Origin: Mesomycoplasma dispar
Lineage (GTDB): Bacteria > Bacillota_I > Bacilli_A > Mycoplasmatales > Metamycoplasmataceae
Assembly (NCBI RefSeq): GCF_000941075.1
Contig: NZ_CP007229.1
Location: 806,001 to 870,000 of the forward strand
Direction of reading: 5' to 3'
Length of the DNA stretch: 64,000 nucleotides
The notes under the pieces were generated by a model. It was not told where the DNA came from, made no database searches, and was given only the letters and a program-made list of their open reading frames with translations. Every line of letters begins with the position of its first letter. Positions within the stretch are counted from its first letter, which is position 1. Positions 44,389-55,227 of the stretch are shown piece by piece. Both the position numbers and the translations under genes were made by a program.

Positions 44389-45906
44389 TTATTCACTTTT
44401 AACTATTAAGGAGTTATGATCCATATCTTGGTGTTTTTCGATTCCAAAATAATCTAAAATAGTAGGTGCAATATTAGCAAGTTTTCCGTCTTTTAATTTA
44501 ATATTTTTATCACTTGAAATTAACATTACTGGAAAAATTGTATGTTTTGTTGAAGGATTTCCATTTTCATCTTCGGTTAGTTCAGCATTTCCGTGGTCAG
44601 CGGTAATAAAAAAGTGGAAATTTTTCACTTTAGCTCATTGATGAATTCGACCGATTTGTGAATCAAGAATTTCAACAGCTTTAATTGTTGACTCTAAATT
44701 TCCAGTATGCCCAACCATATCTGGATTTGCAAAATTCATAATAATAAAGTCGTAATTTTCGCCGACTTCAATAAGTTTATCAGTAATTTCAACCGCTGAC
44801 ATTTGTGGAAAATCAGCATAAGATTGAACTTTTAAAGAATCAATTAAAATTCGGTCAGAATTTTTTAGCTCAAGTTCAATCCCACCATCAACAAAAAAGG
44901 TAACGTGGGCATATTTTTGTGTTTCAGCGAGCCGAAGTTGTTTTAAACCAGCGTTGTCGATAATTTTTCCAAGCGGATTTTCGACTTTCATTTCCTCAAA
45001 AGCGACAAGCGAATTTATCCCTTCATATTTCATCATTGAGACAAAGATGTCGATTTTTACAGGGTTTTTTGGTTTGTTTTTGTATAAATTAGTTCCTAAA
45101 ATTAAATGACTTAATTGTCTTGCACGATCAGGACGAAAATTGAAAAAAATTACCGGATGATTATCTCCAAGAAAATCGTTTTTATTAACCTTTAAGTTAA
45201 TTGCTGGCTCGAAAAATTCATCAGTAATTCCTTTTCCGTATTGCAAATTCACATAATCGATTGGATTTGTGAAGGTATTTTCCGCTTTTCCTAAAAGCGC
45301 ATTATAACCTAATTCAACACGGTCGAACATTTTATCACGATCCATTGAATAAAAACGCCCGGAAATTGAAGCTATTTTATAGTTTTCGTAATTTTTTAGT
45401 TTTAAAATCAACTTTTCAATTCACGGTTTGATCGACTTAGGACCAACATCTCTTCCATCACCAAAAAGGTGAATATTTAACTTTTTTACACCAAAATCCG
45501 CAGCAAAATCAATTAGCGCAAAAAGATGATCTTGGTGCGAATGAACTCCACCAGGAGAAAAAAGTCCCATTATTTGTAGTGGAAGTCCAGTTTTGATACT
45601 ATGTTCAAAAGCTTTAATAAACTTCTCGTTTTTGAAAAAAGCGCCTGTTTTTAAAGCATTATTTATAATTGAAATCCCTGTATAGACAATAAAACCAGCA
45701 CCAATATTTAAATGACCAACTTCGCTATTTCCCATTTGACCAGCAGGAAGTCCCACTTCTTCACCAGAAGCGGTGATTAAACTATGAGGATAATTTTGAA
45801 AAAGACTATCAAAAACAGGGGTTTTTGCAAGCGCAAAACCATTTCCTTGTTTTTCAGAGCGCAACCCTAGACCATCAATGATAATTAAAACTAATTTTTT
45901 CTTCAT
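44389..45906 (-). CDS. gpmI: Phosphoglycerate mutase, 2,3-bisphosphoglycerate-independent
   Basis: Interconverts 3- and 2-phosphoglycerate in glycolysis using two Mn2+ ions. It is 505 aa, full length. The alkaline-phosphatase-superfamily metal site begins with DGLG (Asp11), the phosphorylated serine is Ser61 in MGNSEVGH, and GVHSHQDH, FGDGRDVGP, GRFYSMDRDKMFDR, FNFRPDRARQ, NFANPDMVGHTG and TADHGNAE follow in family order. Two TGA codons are read as Trp. It starts 6 nt after the UPF0154 gene stop on the same strand. Confidence 0.96.
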
Positions 45907-45912
45907 TTTTTC

Positions 45913-46215
45913 CTACTTTTTTGCATTTTTGACAGAACGCATTACCGCTCTGATTTGAGCCTCAGAAGGCTTTCGCCCCATTTGCATATACATTGCACGA
46001 ATCATGCTTTCAGTTATCGGTGGATTTTCACGAATTTGTTTTTCAAACATTTTTTTTGAAACTACCAAAGCAATAATCGCCCCAGCAATAAACAAAACAA
46101 TTCCGACACCAATTGTAATTCCAATTCAACCACCAAGACCAACACCGCCAGCAACGTTAATATTGGACTGAATTTTTTCGGTGTTTTCGGCGAATAAACT
46201 AACTATTTTTATCAT
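45913..46215 (-). CDS. UPF0154 family small membrane protein
   Basis: 100 aa. Residues about 25-50 form a glycine-rich hydrophobic helix (IGVGIVLFIAGAIIALVV), followed by KKMFEKQIRENPPITE and IRAMYMQMGRKPSEAQIRAV, the hallmark of the YneF/UPF0154 family. The ribosome site AGAGG precedes ATG 46215. It overlaps the 3' end of rnhC by 17 nt and is followed by gpmI. The molecular role of the family is not established. Confidence 0.85.
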
Positions 46216-46939
46216 TTTTTTCCTCTAATTTCATATAGACTTTATCGGTAATACTGAAATGCAATTTTACATTTTCTTCAAGGAAAATTTTGCCATATTT
46301 TCCAATTTGTTGAACGCAAAAATTAACAATTTTTTCAATTTGGTTAGAACCAGCAGGAAAAATTGCATTTCATTTCTGTTGCCTTTGAATAAATTTTTGA
46401 TTTAAAGCGTGTTTTGCAATTATTGATGCAGCGCCAACTTGCTTAATTTTTGTATCAGCTTTTTTTTCTAAAATTAAAGGAAATTTTTCAAAATCCCAAG
46501 TTTCTAGTTTGAAGATTCGGGAAATTTTTGAGAAATACTCAGCAAATTTTCTTTCACTGACAAAACCATCGATAAAAATTTTGTCAATTTTTTCATCTTT
46601 AAAAGTAAAAGTTAATTTCTGAAGAACTTTAAAATACGAAAAAGCTTTAATTTCGTGTGAATTTAAACCTTTTGTTATCAATTTGTTATACTCATTCATC
46701 TCAAGGCTAATAAATTCATAACTAATTTTTTTGTCTAATATTACAAAAATGTCGTTAATTTTCTTTTCGTTTAAAAGTTTTGAATCAGAAATTTTGTCCA
46801 AAATTTCGACATCAATTTCACTTTCACGAAAAACGGCACAACAAACAGTTAAATTTGTAAAATACTCACCAACTCCGACTTCATCACAACCAATTACTAA
46901 TTCATCAGGTTTGTATAATTCTGATCTAAACAAGATCAT
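46199..46939 (-). CDS. rnhC: Ribonuclease HIII
   Basis: Degrades RNA in RNA-DNA hybrids and misincorporated ribonucleotides. It is 246 aa. GCDEVGVGEYFTNLTVCC contains the catalytic Asp-Glu and matches the HIII form (DEVGxGxYFGPL), followed by SDSKLLNEKKI, an acidic DGFVSE region and KQVGAASIIAKHAL. The N-terminal TBP-like domain of full HIII proteins appears to be short or missing. The gene begins within the end of the helicase gene (14-nt overlap), with AAAGGAAG immediately upstream; TTG at 46933 is a possible alternative start. Confidence 0.85.
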
Positions 46940-49900
46940 CTTCCTTTAAGTTAAGAATTTGTTCTTTAATTTTAGCAATTACTTTTGGTTTATTTAGTTT
47001 TCAGTCAACAAAATTGATAATAAGAACTGGATATTGTTTTTTTTCAATAAATTTAATTGCATCAAAATATTGAATGTATTCTTCGGGGGTTTTATATTCT
47101 AATGAATCAAGGTAAATTGCAAACAAAAGGTCGCCTTGGTCGAAAATAGCGACATCGATTTCTTCGCTACCAACAACAAAGTTTGCTTTTACTTCGAAAT
47201 CGGGAAAATTTGAAGAAAATTCTTCGATAAATTCCTGTTGAAAGTTAGCGAAAAAACTTGTTTTTGAGACTTTTTTTAATTCAGTTAGTGAAAGTTCAGT
47301 TTTCTTTTTACGTGAATAATGAATTTGTGATTGAACATCTAAGTCAAGGAAATTGATTCATTCTTTGAAAATTTCAAGATCCTCGGAATTTGAAGAGTTT
47401 TGAATTTCATCGGCATTGATTGATTTGCAAATTACCATTTTTTGGCGAGCACGCGAGGTGGCAACATTTAAGGCGTTTTTTCCACCTTTTCTTGCGATAT
47501 AAGTAGAACCAAATTTTGCACTTTGGTCATAGGCGACTGAAACAATTACTAGATCAGCTTCGTCTCCTTGAATATTTTCAAGACTATTTACAATAATTTT
47601 ATCAGTATAAATTAGCCTTTCAATTTCAGGGTAGGATTCAAAAATAATTTTTTCAATAGCATTTTGCTGATTTTTGTTAAAAGCAAGAATTATCATTGTT
47701 GGAAATTTATTGATATTTCTTTGCGCAATTTCCACAACCGCCTTTGCTTCAACGATATTTTGCTGTCCGTCTCATTGTCCGTTAACATTATGAACTTCAA
47801 TTACATCATTTCCTTCAAATTTGTAATTATTCGCAATTTTAAGATCTGAATCGTAAAAATGACGTGAATTAAAAGTCATTAGTGAAGCATGATGAGAACG
47901 ATAATTTTTGTCAAGCATAATATTAAACACACCTTTTGAATGGGCATATTCAAGAATTGATTCAATATTTGCAAAGGCATCATCCTCTGATTCTTCGTTT
48001 AATTTAGATGCAAATCAACGAATCGGTTGCATTTGCTGGTGATCACCAACTAAAACTTTTATTTTTCCATAAAATAAAAGTGGAAGTGCTTCTTCTAAAA
48101 ACATTTGTGAAGCTTCATCAATAATTACGTAGTCAAAATGTTTTTTTTCAAACATTACAAGTTCAATGTCAGGTGTTGTAATGATAACTGGGAATAAAAC
48201 CTTGATAATTTCAGCGTGTTTTAATAAGAATTTATAAGGTGACATTTTCTTTTTTTGTTTAACACTAAGGCGGAAACGAGTATAAAGTTGCTGGAATTCG
48301 CTGTCATTGTTCAATTTAGCCAGTATTTCAAAGACTTTTTTAGCATGATGAACAAATAATGCTTTATCATCAAGGTATTCGACTTTTGGTTTTCTAGCAA
48401 AATTTAGAAACTTTTCAAGATTTTCAAAATTAGAAATTTCTAATTTTGAAATCTTATTGTAAATATTTTCCAAATTATCATCATAATTTGCTAAATTTTC
48501 AATAATTAAATTAACATCTTCACGCAATTCGGTTGAAACAAAATGCTTTGCTTTTTCAACAAAATTTAATTTACGTTTTAACTGTGATTCGATAATGTGA
48601 ATTTTAAGTTTTTGTTCAGAACCACGCGGCGAACGTTTTGGATTAATGTTTATTGACTTATTTATTTTAAAAAGTGCTTCTGCAACGTTGAGTGCAAAGA
48701 AATTATTGGCATTTTCAATTGTTTTATAGGCATCGAGCGTATTTGTTAAGGTTTCGACTTTTGGGAAAATTTTAAGTAAAAGTTCCAAATATTGGCGATC
48801 ATCGTCTGAAAAAACTTTAATTTCACCCAATTTGGATTCCATATTGAAATTTTCAATGTTTTTAATATATTCTTCAATAGGCTTGTAAAAATCTTTATAA
48901 TTTTCAAGTTTTTCATTGATTACAAAAAGGCAAAAAAAGGACATCATTTTCAGCCTTTTTCTAAGAACAACAAGTGCAATTTTTTTCTGCGAACTAACAA
49001 GTGCGGTTCTGTTGAGCGAAATAATGTTTGAAATTATATTAGCAATTGTTTGTGATTTTCCCGTTCCTGGTGGACCTCAAATAATTGTATTGTGCAAAAT
49101 CGCTGAAATGTGTGCATAATCTTGAGTATAGTTGGTAGGTTGAATTTTAAAAAAACCTGTAAATTTAGGTGAAAAAATTGATTTTTCAATATTATTACGA
49201 TAAACATTTTTATTAATATCAACATCAATAAGATTATGAATTTCACCAGTTTTAATCATTTTTTCCATAATTCGGCGTTGATGTGATCCGCCGATATTGA
49301 AAAATCCTAAAACAACTCCAGGATGAAAAATTATGCTATCTTCATTTGAAGCAAAATCCTTTGGAACCCGACCTTCAATATTTGGAATTTCAAATTTATC
49401 GTTGTAAAATTTTTTTATATTTTCCACTAAATCTTCGATTGAAAATTCCGAAAAATCAAAATTGAAATTAAAATCTATATCAAGCTTTTTTAAAAAAGCA
49501 AGAAGTTTATTATTTAATTTAATGTGACCGTCAGCATTAAGCCGTGGGACTGAATTTACAATTGTAACTTCACATTCTTTCACAAACAAGGGACCAAAAA
49601 AACTTCGATCCTCAATTGTTAACGAAATATAAAAAAATCCAATGTGTAAAGGCCAAACATTTCTGTCTCTTAAAATATCATAAGCCTTTTTAATTAAGCG
49701 CTTTCACTTTGCTAAACTAGTTTGTTTTTTATAAGAAATTTTGTTTAAAATTTCCTTTTTCCCTAACTGAAAATCGGAATTAAGCGATCTTAAAACAAGT
49801 GGATTTAATTTGTAATCTGAACTTTTTAAAAATTCAACTAGTTCATCTTTGTTATCAATTTCTTCGATTTTTTCAGTAAAATCATCAATTTCACTAGTTG

Positions 49901-50126
49901 AAAGCGAGACAGATGAAATAGGTGATGTGATTAATTTTTTAAAATCACTTAACTTTAATACTGAATATAAATCGATATAATTTTCGTTATCAAGTCTTGT
50001 AAAAAGCGCCGAATCTGAACGCTCGACTGTAATTAAATTTGCGAGTAGACGTTCATAACTTAAATTTTGATTTGGATTATTGTTCAAGTTTGGGTTTTCA
50101 CGGTTATGGTTTCCAAATTTTTGCAT
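46926..50126 (-). CDS. Superfamily 1 DNA/RNA helicase-like ATPase
   Basis: A 1066-aa protein of the DNA2/NAM7-type superfamily 1 group. The N-terminal 350 residues are family-specific. Walker A is IIWGPPGTGKSQTIANII near residue 345-360, Walker B is YVIIDEASQMFLEEALP followed by VGDHQQMQPI, and the C-terminal RecA domain has LENIQGDEADLVIVS and ALNVATSRARQKMVI. A helical insertion separates the motifs. The last 100 residues resemble a Vsr/restriction-type domain (IDVAIFDQGDLLFAIY), suggesting a nuclease module, but catalytic residues are not certain. Likely in DNA repair or RNA metabolism. It heads a chain of overlapping genes rnhC-UPF0154-gpmI. Confidence 0.85.
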
Positions 50127-50167
50127 TTTAACGTAATTTCCTTGGTATTTTCTAAACTTTTCTAAAC

Positions 50168-50548
50168 TTATTCAAAATTATTTATGGCTTCTGAAATTGC
50201 CTTTGATTTATTACCAACAATTAAACTAATCGTTTCCGAGTTAACAACAATTCCTGAAACTCCTTTTAATTTTTTGATTTTTTCAAAATCGAGATTTTCT
50301 GTTGATTTTAATTGAATTTTTAACCTGGAAATACTAAAATCGCTTGATTTAATATTTTTTTTTCCTCCTAACAGATTGATTAACTCCTCAATTTTAAAAT
50401 CAAATTTTTTTTCAAAAGTAAGATCAGATTTTGTTTTATTGTGTTTTTTGTTAATGTGTTTGGCAAAAAAACCAAAGCTAAAAATTTGCAAAAGAAAATA
50501 AATGATTTTGGAAATTAGCTTCATAATTATGTTCTTAATTATACTCAT
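50168..50548 (-). CDS. Membrane-anchored PTS EIIB-like protein lacking the phosphocysteine
   Basis: 126 aa. The hydrophobic N-terminus (about 5-28) is followed by a basic linker and, from about residue 49, an EIIB domain of the glucose family: EELINLLGGKKNI, then SDFSISRLKIQL, then LKGVSGIVV and VGNKSKAISEAI. The position of the phosphorylated Cys in C-x-T-R-L is Ser72 and the Thr is Ser74, so phosphotransfer is not expected. It lies between trpS (divergent) and the helicase gene. A regulatory or structural role is possible; nothing in the sequence proves it. Confidence 0.7.
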   Translation of the reverse strand: MSIIKNIIMKLISKIIYFLLQIFSFGFFAKHINKKHNKTKSDLTFEKKFDFKIEELINLLGGKKNIKSSDFSISRLKIQLKSTENLDFEKIKKLKGVSGIVVNSETISLIVGNKSKAISEAINNFE

Positions 50549-50589
50549 TTTTAAAACTTTTCTGCTAATTATGTTAAAATTTTTTCATT

Positions 50590-51573
50590 ATGAAAAAAAG
50601 ATTGGTAAGTGGAATAACAGCAACAGGACAACTAACAATTGGGAACTTTTTAGGTTCAATAAAACCAAGCCTTAATTTGCAGAATGAATTTGAAAATTTC
50701 ATTTTTGTTGCTGATTTGCACGCATTAACATTACCAATTAGTCCAGAAAAATTGGCTGAAAACCGTAAAAATATTTTTGCCTTCTATCTTGCTTGCGGTT
50801 TTGATCCTGAAAAAACGGTCTTATTTTTCCAATCGGAAATTAGTGCTCATTCTGAACTTTTTTGACTTTTACAATCACAAACAACAATTGGCGAATTGTC
50901 AAGGATGACGCAATTTAAAGACAAATCGCGACAAAAACAGGAAAATAATACTGAAAAAATCCCAACAGGATTGCTAACTTATCCAATTCTAATGGCTGCC
51001 GATATTCTTTTATACAATCCTGATTTTGTCACGGTTGGCGCTGATCAATTGCAGCATTTGGAATTAACACGGAAAATTGCGCAAAGATTTAACAAAACTT
51101 TTAAAACAAGTTTTACGATTCCAGAAGCTATAATTTCAAATTCTGCACAAAAAATAATGTCACTGACTGATCCACAGAAAAAAATGTCTAAATCAACCAC
51201 GGTAAAAAATTCTGCTATTTTTCTAACTGATTCGCCAGAAATCGCCTATAAAAAAATTCAAAAAGCACAAACAGATTCTGAAAATAAAATTTATTTTAGT
51301 GATGAAAAACCAGGAATTGTTAATCTTTTGAACATTTTTATGGCTTTTACTGGAAAAAACCAAGAAGAATGTCTCGCTTTTTTTGAAAATCAGTCTTACC
51401 AATTTCTAAAACAAACAGTTGGAAAAATAGTTGCTGATTTTTTAGAAGATTTACAACAAAAATACCAAAAAAATCTAGAATTAGTCGATGATTTAGCAAA
51501 AAAAGGGGCTGAAAAAGCCAATCAAATCGCTAATTACAACCTTTTAAAAATAAAAGAAAAAATGGGTCTATAA
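50590..51573 (+). CDS. trpS: Tryptophanyl-tRNA synthetase
   Basis: Charges tRNA-Trp; in this lineage it must serve both UGG- and UGA-decoding tRNAs. It is 327 aa, typical length. The class I signature near the N-terminus is TGQLTIGNFLGSI, followed by ILMAADILLY and VGADQLQHLELTR (tryptophan and ATP pocket), and KMSKS stands before the C-terminal helical domain. A TGA-coded Trp lies at 50863. It precedes thrS by 3 nt, forming a synthetase operon. Confidence 0.96.
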
Positions 51574-51576
51574 CTT

Positions 51577-53316
51577 ATGGAATTAAAAATTGACTATGAA
51601 TTAAATCACTCAACTTCACACCTTTTAGCGCTTGCTATTAAAACACTTTTTCCAAATGTTAAATTAGGATTTGGTCCTGTTTCTGAAGATGGATTTTATT
51701 ATGATTTTGACTTTGATTTTTCACTTTCAGATTCAGATTTTCCTAAAATTGAAAAGTTGATGAAAAAATTAGTAACAAAAAATCTGAAAATTATTGAAAC
51801 TGATGGTAAAAATCTAGATTTTAATGAACAAATTTATAAACAAGAACTAAAAAATGAACTAGAAAATAATGGACAAAAAATTAGCTATTATTCGATAGTA
51901 GATGCCGAAAATAACGTGCTTTTTGAAGATTTATGTGCTGGTAAACATCTTGAATCTTTAAATAAAATTAAGAATTTTAAACTCTTAAAAATAGCAGGAG
52001 CGTATTGGCGCGGCGATTCTAATAACAAGCAACTAACACGTATTTACGGCACAAGTTGAGACTCAAAAGAAAATCTTGCAAAATTTCTTGAAATTTTGCA
52101 AGAAAGACAAGAAAGAGATCACCGTAGAATTGGTTCGAGATTGAAACTTTTTAGTTTTAGTTCCTATTTTGGACTTGGTTTCCCAGTTTGACTAGAAAAC
52201 GGGATGAAAGTTCATAACAAAATTCGTCAGAAAATTCTTGAATTTGACCGTAATTACGGATTTAAAGAAGTTCTAACCCCCCATTTTGGTCACCAAAAAC
52301 TCTATGAAATTTCAGGGCATTTATCGCATTATAAAGACGATATGTTTTCTGCTCTTAAGGTTGAAACTGAACCGTTGATTCCGCGTCCAATGACTTGTCC
52401 ACACCATATTATTTTATTTTCGCAACAACATTTTAGTTACCGAAATTTGCCATACAGAATTTCAGAACAGTCAAGATTGTATCGGTATGAAAAATCAGGA
52501 GCACTTTCTGGTCTTGAGCGAGTTCGGGCAATGGATTTAACTGAAGGTCATATTTTTGTTAGTAAAAATCAAATTTTTAGCGAAATTAAACATCTTTTTA
52601 AAATGATTACGGAAGTTTTAGAGTTTTTTAAAATTAAAATTTTCTATATCTCTTTTTCAAAAAGAGACCCTGAAAATAAAGATAAATTTTTCCAAGACGA
52701 ACTGATGTGAAACCAGGCTGAATCTGATTTAAAGCAGTTTTTAGATGAAAACAATGTTAAATATATTGAAAAAATTGGCGAGGCAGCCTTTTATGGTCCA
52801 AAAATTGACTTTCAAATCAAAACCGCTTTAAATAAAGAAATTACAATTTCGACCTTACAGTTAGATTTTCTTTTACCACAAAAATTTGGAATTAGTTTTA
52901 CAAATGATTTAAACCAAAAGGAAACACCAATTTTGATTCACCGCGGATTAATTGGAACTTATGAAAGATTTATTGCAATTTTATTAGAACAAACCAAAGG
53001 AAATTTACCTTTTTGATTATCACCAAGACAAATTATTGTAATTCCTGTAACAGAAAAACATTATGATTTTGCGCAAAAAGTTCATGAAATCCTTTTTGAT
53101 CTTGGATTTCATTCGGAAATTGATATTCGCTCTGAGCGAATTTCTCGGAAAATTCGCGAAGCAAACTTACAAAAAATAAGTTTTCAATTGATAATTGGCG
53201 ATGAAGAAATTGAAAAAAACGAAATCTCTTATCGTGAATACGGATCGCCAGAAACATATAAAATTTCATTAGTTGCTTTTATTGATTTATTAAAAAATCG
53301 CGAAAAAAATGCATAA
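51577..53316 (+). CDS. thrS: Threonyl-tRNA synthetase without TGS domain
   Basis: Charges tRNA-Thr, 579 aa. The N-terminus starts directly in the editing (SAD) domain with HSTSH and GFGPVSEDGFYYDF, and later DLCAGKHL supplies the Cys/His pair. The small TGS domain of most bacterial enzymes is absent. The class II core shows RPMTCPHHI (zinc Cys), YRISEQSRLYRYEKSGAL (motif 2), and ILIHRGLIGTYERF (motif 3), with the anticodon-binding domain at the C-terminus. The ATG is 3 nt after trpS. It overlaps the next gene by 8 nt. Confidence 0.95.
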
Positions 53317-53719
53317 AAAAATAACAAAAATTCCTGATTTTTTCTTTGCACTAATAACTATTATTGCACCAATTGGTGTAGTTTATGCATTTTTTTCACC
53401 TGATTTTTATGGAAAGGAACTAATTTCTTACTGAATTTTATTTGTTATTAGTATTTTAATTTTCCTTTTTTCGATTGTTGTTTCGACTATTCTAACTAAA
53501 TTAAAAGTTGTTAATTTTTCCTTTGCTTTTTACTATTCCGTTATTTCATTTTCACTAACCATTTTGCTTTTGACTTATCCGTTTAGTCTTTTTTGAAAAT
53601 TGCTAATTTTACGAGTATTTTTAGTTTTATTATCGATTTTTTTAATTATTCCTTCGTTAATAATCAAAAAGAAAATTGAGCAATTTAGTCGAAAGAGAAA
53701 AGTGAAAAAAATACAATAA
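53309..53719 (+). CDS. Small four-helix membrane protein after thrS
   Basis: A 136-aa protein overlapping the end of thrS by 8 nt and interrupted by TGA-coded Trp in standard frames. Four hydrophobic segments (about 9-28, 40-62, 68-88, 95-118) are followed by a very basic C-terminus (KKKIEQFSRKRKVKKIQ). No family recognised. Coupled translation with thrS is likely. Confidence 0.65.
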
Positions 53720-53789
53720 AAGGTTAAAAAAGGCAAAAAATGGTCTTTTTGTTATAATTTAGTATATATAATTTTAAGGAAAATTAGAT

Positions 53790-54950
53790 ATGGAAATAAA
53801 TAAAGTTAAAAATTATGATATCGTCATCATTGGCGCCGGAATTATCGGAACTAATATTGCATATGAATTAAGTAAATTCGATCTAAAAATAGCAATTTTA
53901 GAGAAAAACGAATACCCTGCGGTTGAAACAACAACCGGAAATTCTGGTATAATTCATTGCGGTTTTGACCCAAGTCCTGGAAAATTAAAGGCAAAATTGA
54001 ATGTTTTAGGTCATAAATTATGGGTCGAAAATATTTTTCCAAAAATTAAATTCCCACGAAAAAAAGCTAAAAGTATCGTTTTGGCTTTTGATTCCGAAGA
54101 AGAGCAAGTAATTCACAACCTTTACAAACGTGGTTTTACTAACGGTGTTAATCCAAATGATTTAAAAATTTTAGACAAAAAACAACTTAAAACTGAACAC
54201 CCATTAGTTTCTGATTTAGCAACTTTGGCACTTGAGTGCTCTAGTTCTTGAGTTGTTGATCCAGCAAAAGCTGCACTTGCATTTTTGGAAATTTCACGTA
54301 AAAATGGTTTAGATTTTTATAATAAATCTAAAGTTATTTCAATTTCAAAAAAAGATGAACTTTTCAAAATTGAAACTGAAAATACACAAAATCCGCTTTT
54401 CCGGTCAAAAATTATCATTAATGCTGCTGGACATTTTGCCGATGAAATCGGCAAAATTGCAGGTTTTAATGAATTTAGTCAAAAACAAAGACGTGGGCAA
54501 TATTTAATTCTTAAAAACCATCCTAATGTAAAAGATGTTTATTTTTTAGTTCCTTCAAAATATGGAAAAGGTGTGATTGTCGCTCCTCGACCTGATGGAA
54601 ATATTTTAGTAGGACCTACCGCTGAAGAAAATATCCCTAAAAATAAAGTAAATTGCCTTGATTTTGATCTTATTAGTCAAATCCAACAAATCGGACACAA
54701 AATAATTCCCAGTTTGGACTATCAAGAAACCTTTTTAACACTTGCTGGTTCTCGCCCAATTGAAATTCAAAAAAGCGACTTTGTTATTAGAACTTCAAAT
54801 AGTGATTCAAATTTTATTTTTGCAGCCGGAATGCAATCTCCTGGATTATCAGCGGCGCCTGCGATCGCATTAGAAATAGTTAATTTAGTTAAAAAACAGG
54901 TAAAACTTGTTCAAAAAGAAAGACTAATCCAAGAAATTGAATATATTTAG
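53790..54950 (+). CDS. glpO: Glycerol-3-phosphate oxidase
   Basis: FAD enzyme oxidising glycerol 3-phosphate to dihydroxyacetone phosphate with release of H2O2, a known cytotoxicity factor in several mycoplasmas. It is 386 aa. The FAD-binding fold starts with IVIIGAGIIGTNIAYEL. TTTGNSGIIHCGFD, INAAGHFADEIG and GMQSPGLSAAPAIAL follow. The size fits the mycoplasmal GlpO type rather than the longer GlpD. L-2-hydroxyglutarate dehydrogenase-like proteins are close relatives, but glpK and glpF at 57220-59523 favour GlpO. An AAGGAAAA ribosome site precedes ATG 53790. Confidence 0.88.
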
Positions 54951-55089
54951 TTTTTCCATAAGTAAAAAAAGAAAAATTTTTTCCTTGAATTTTTCAGATT
55001 TTAAAAGTTCATATAACAACATCATAAAACTTAAAATACGCCGTTTTTATTTTATCAAATTATATTTTAAGGGATAAAAACTAATTAAA

Positions 55090-55198
55090 AATCTTCAACT
55101 TCAATTTTAATAGTAAAATTAGGAAGTTGAAGACAAATAAAAAACCAACAAAAAACCTAGAATTTTTGAAATTAGCATTCTAGGTTTTTTGTTGGTTT
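55090..55198. terminator. Two strong hairpins between convergent glpO and the lipoprotein gene
   Basis: First, TCTTCAACTTC (55092-) and GAAGTTGAAGA (to 55133) form an 11-bp stem. Second, 55141-55162 and 55177-55198 form a long, nearly perfect stem of about 22 bp with ends AAACCAACAAAAAACCTAG and CTAGGTTTTTTGTTGGTTT. Both strands carry A and T runs, so it can terminate transcription from both sides. Confidence 0.8.
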
Positions 55199-55227
55199 AA
55201 AATAAACAAATTAGTTTAAAGATAAAA

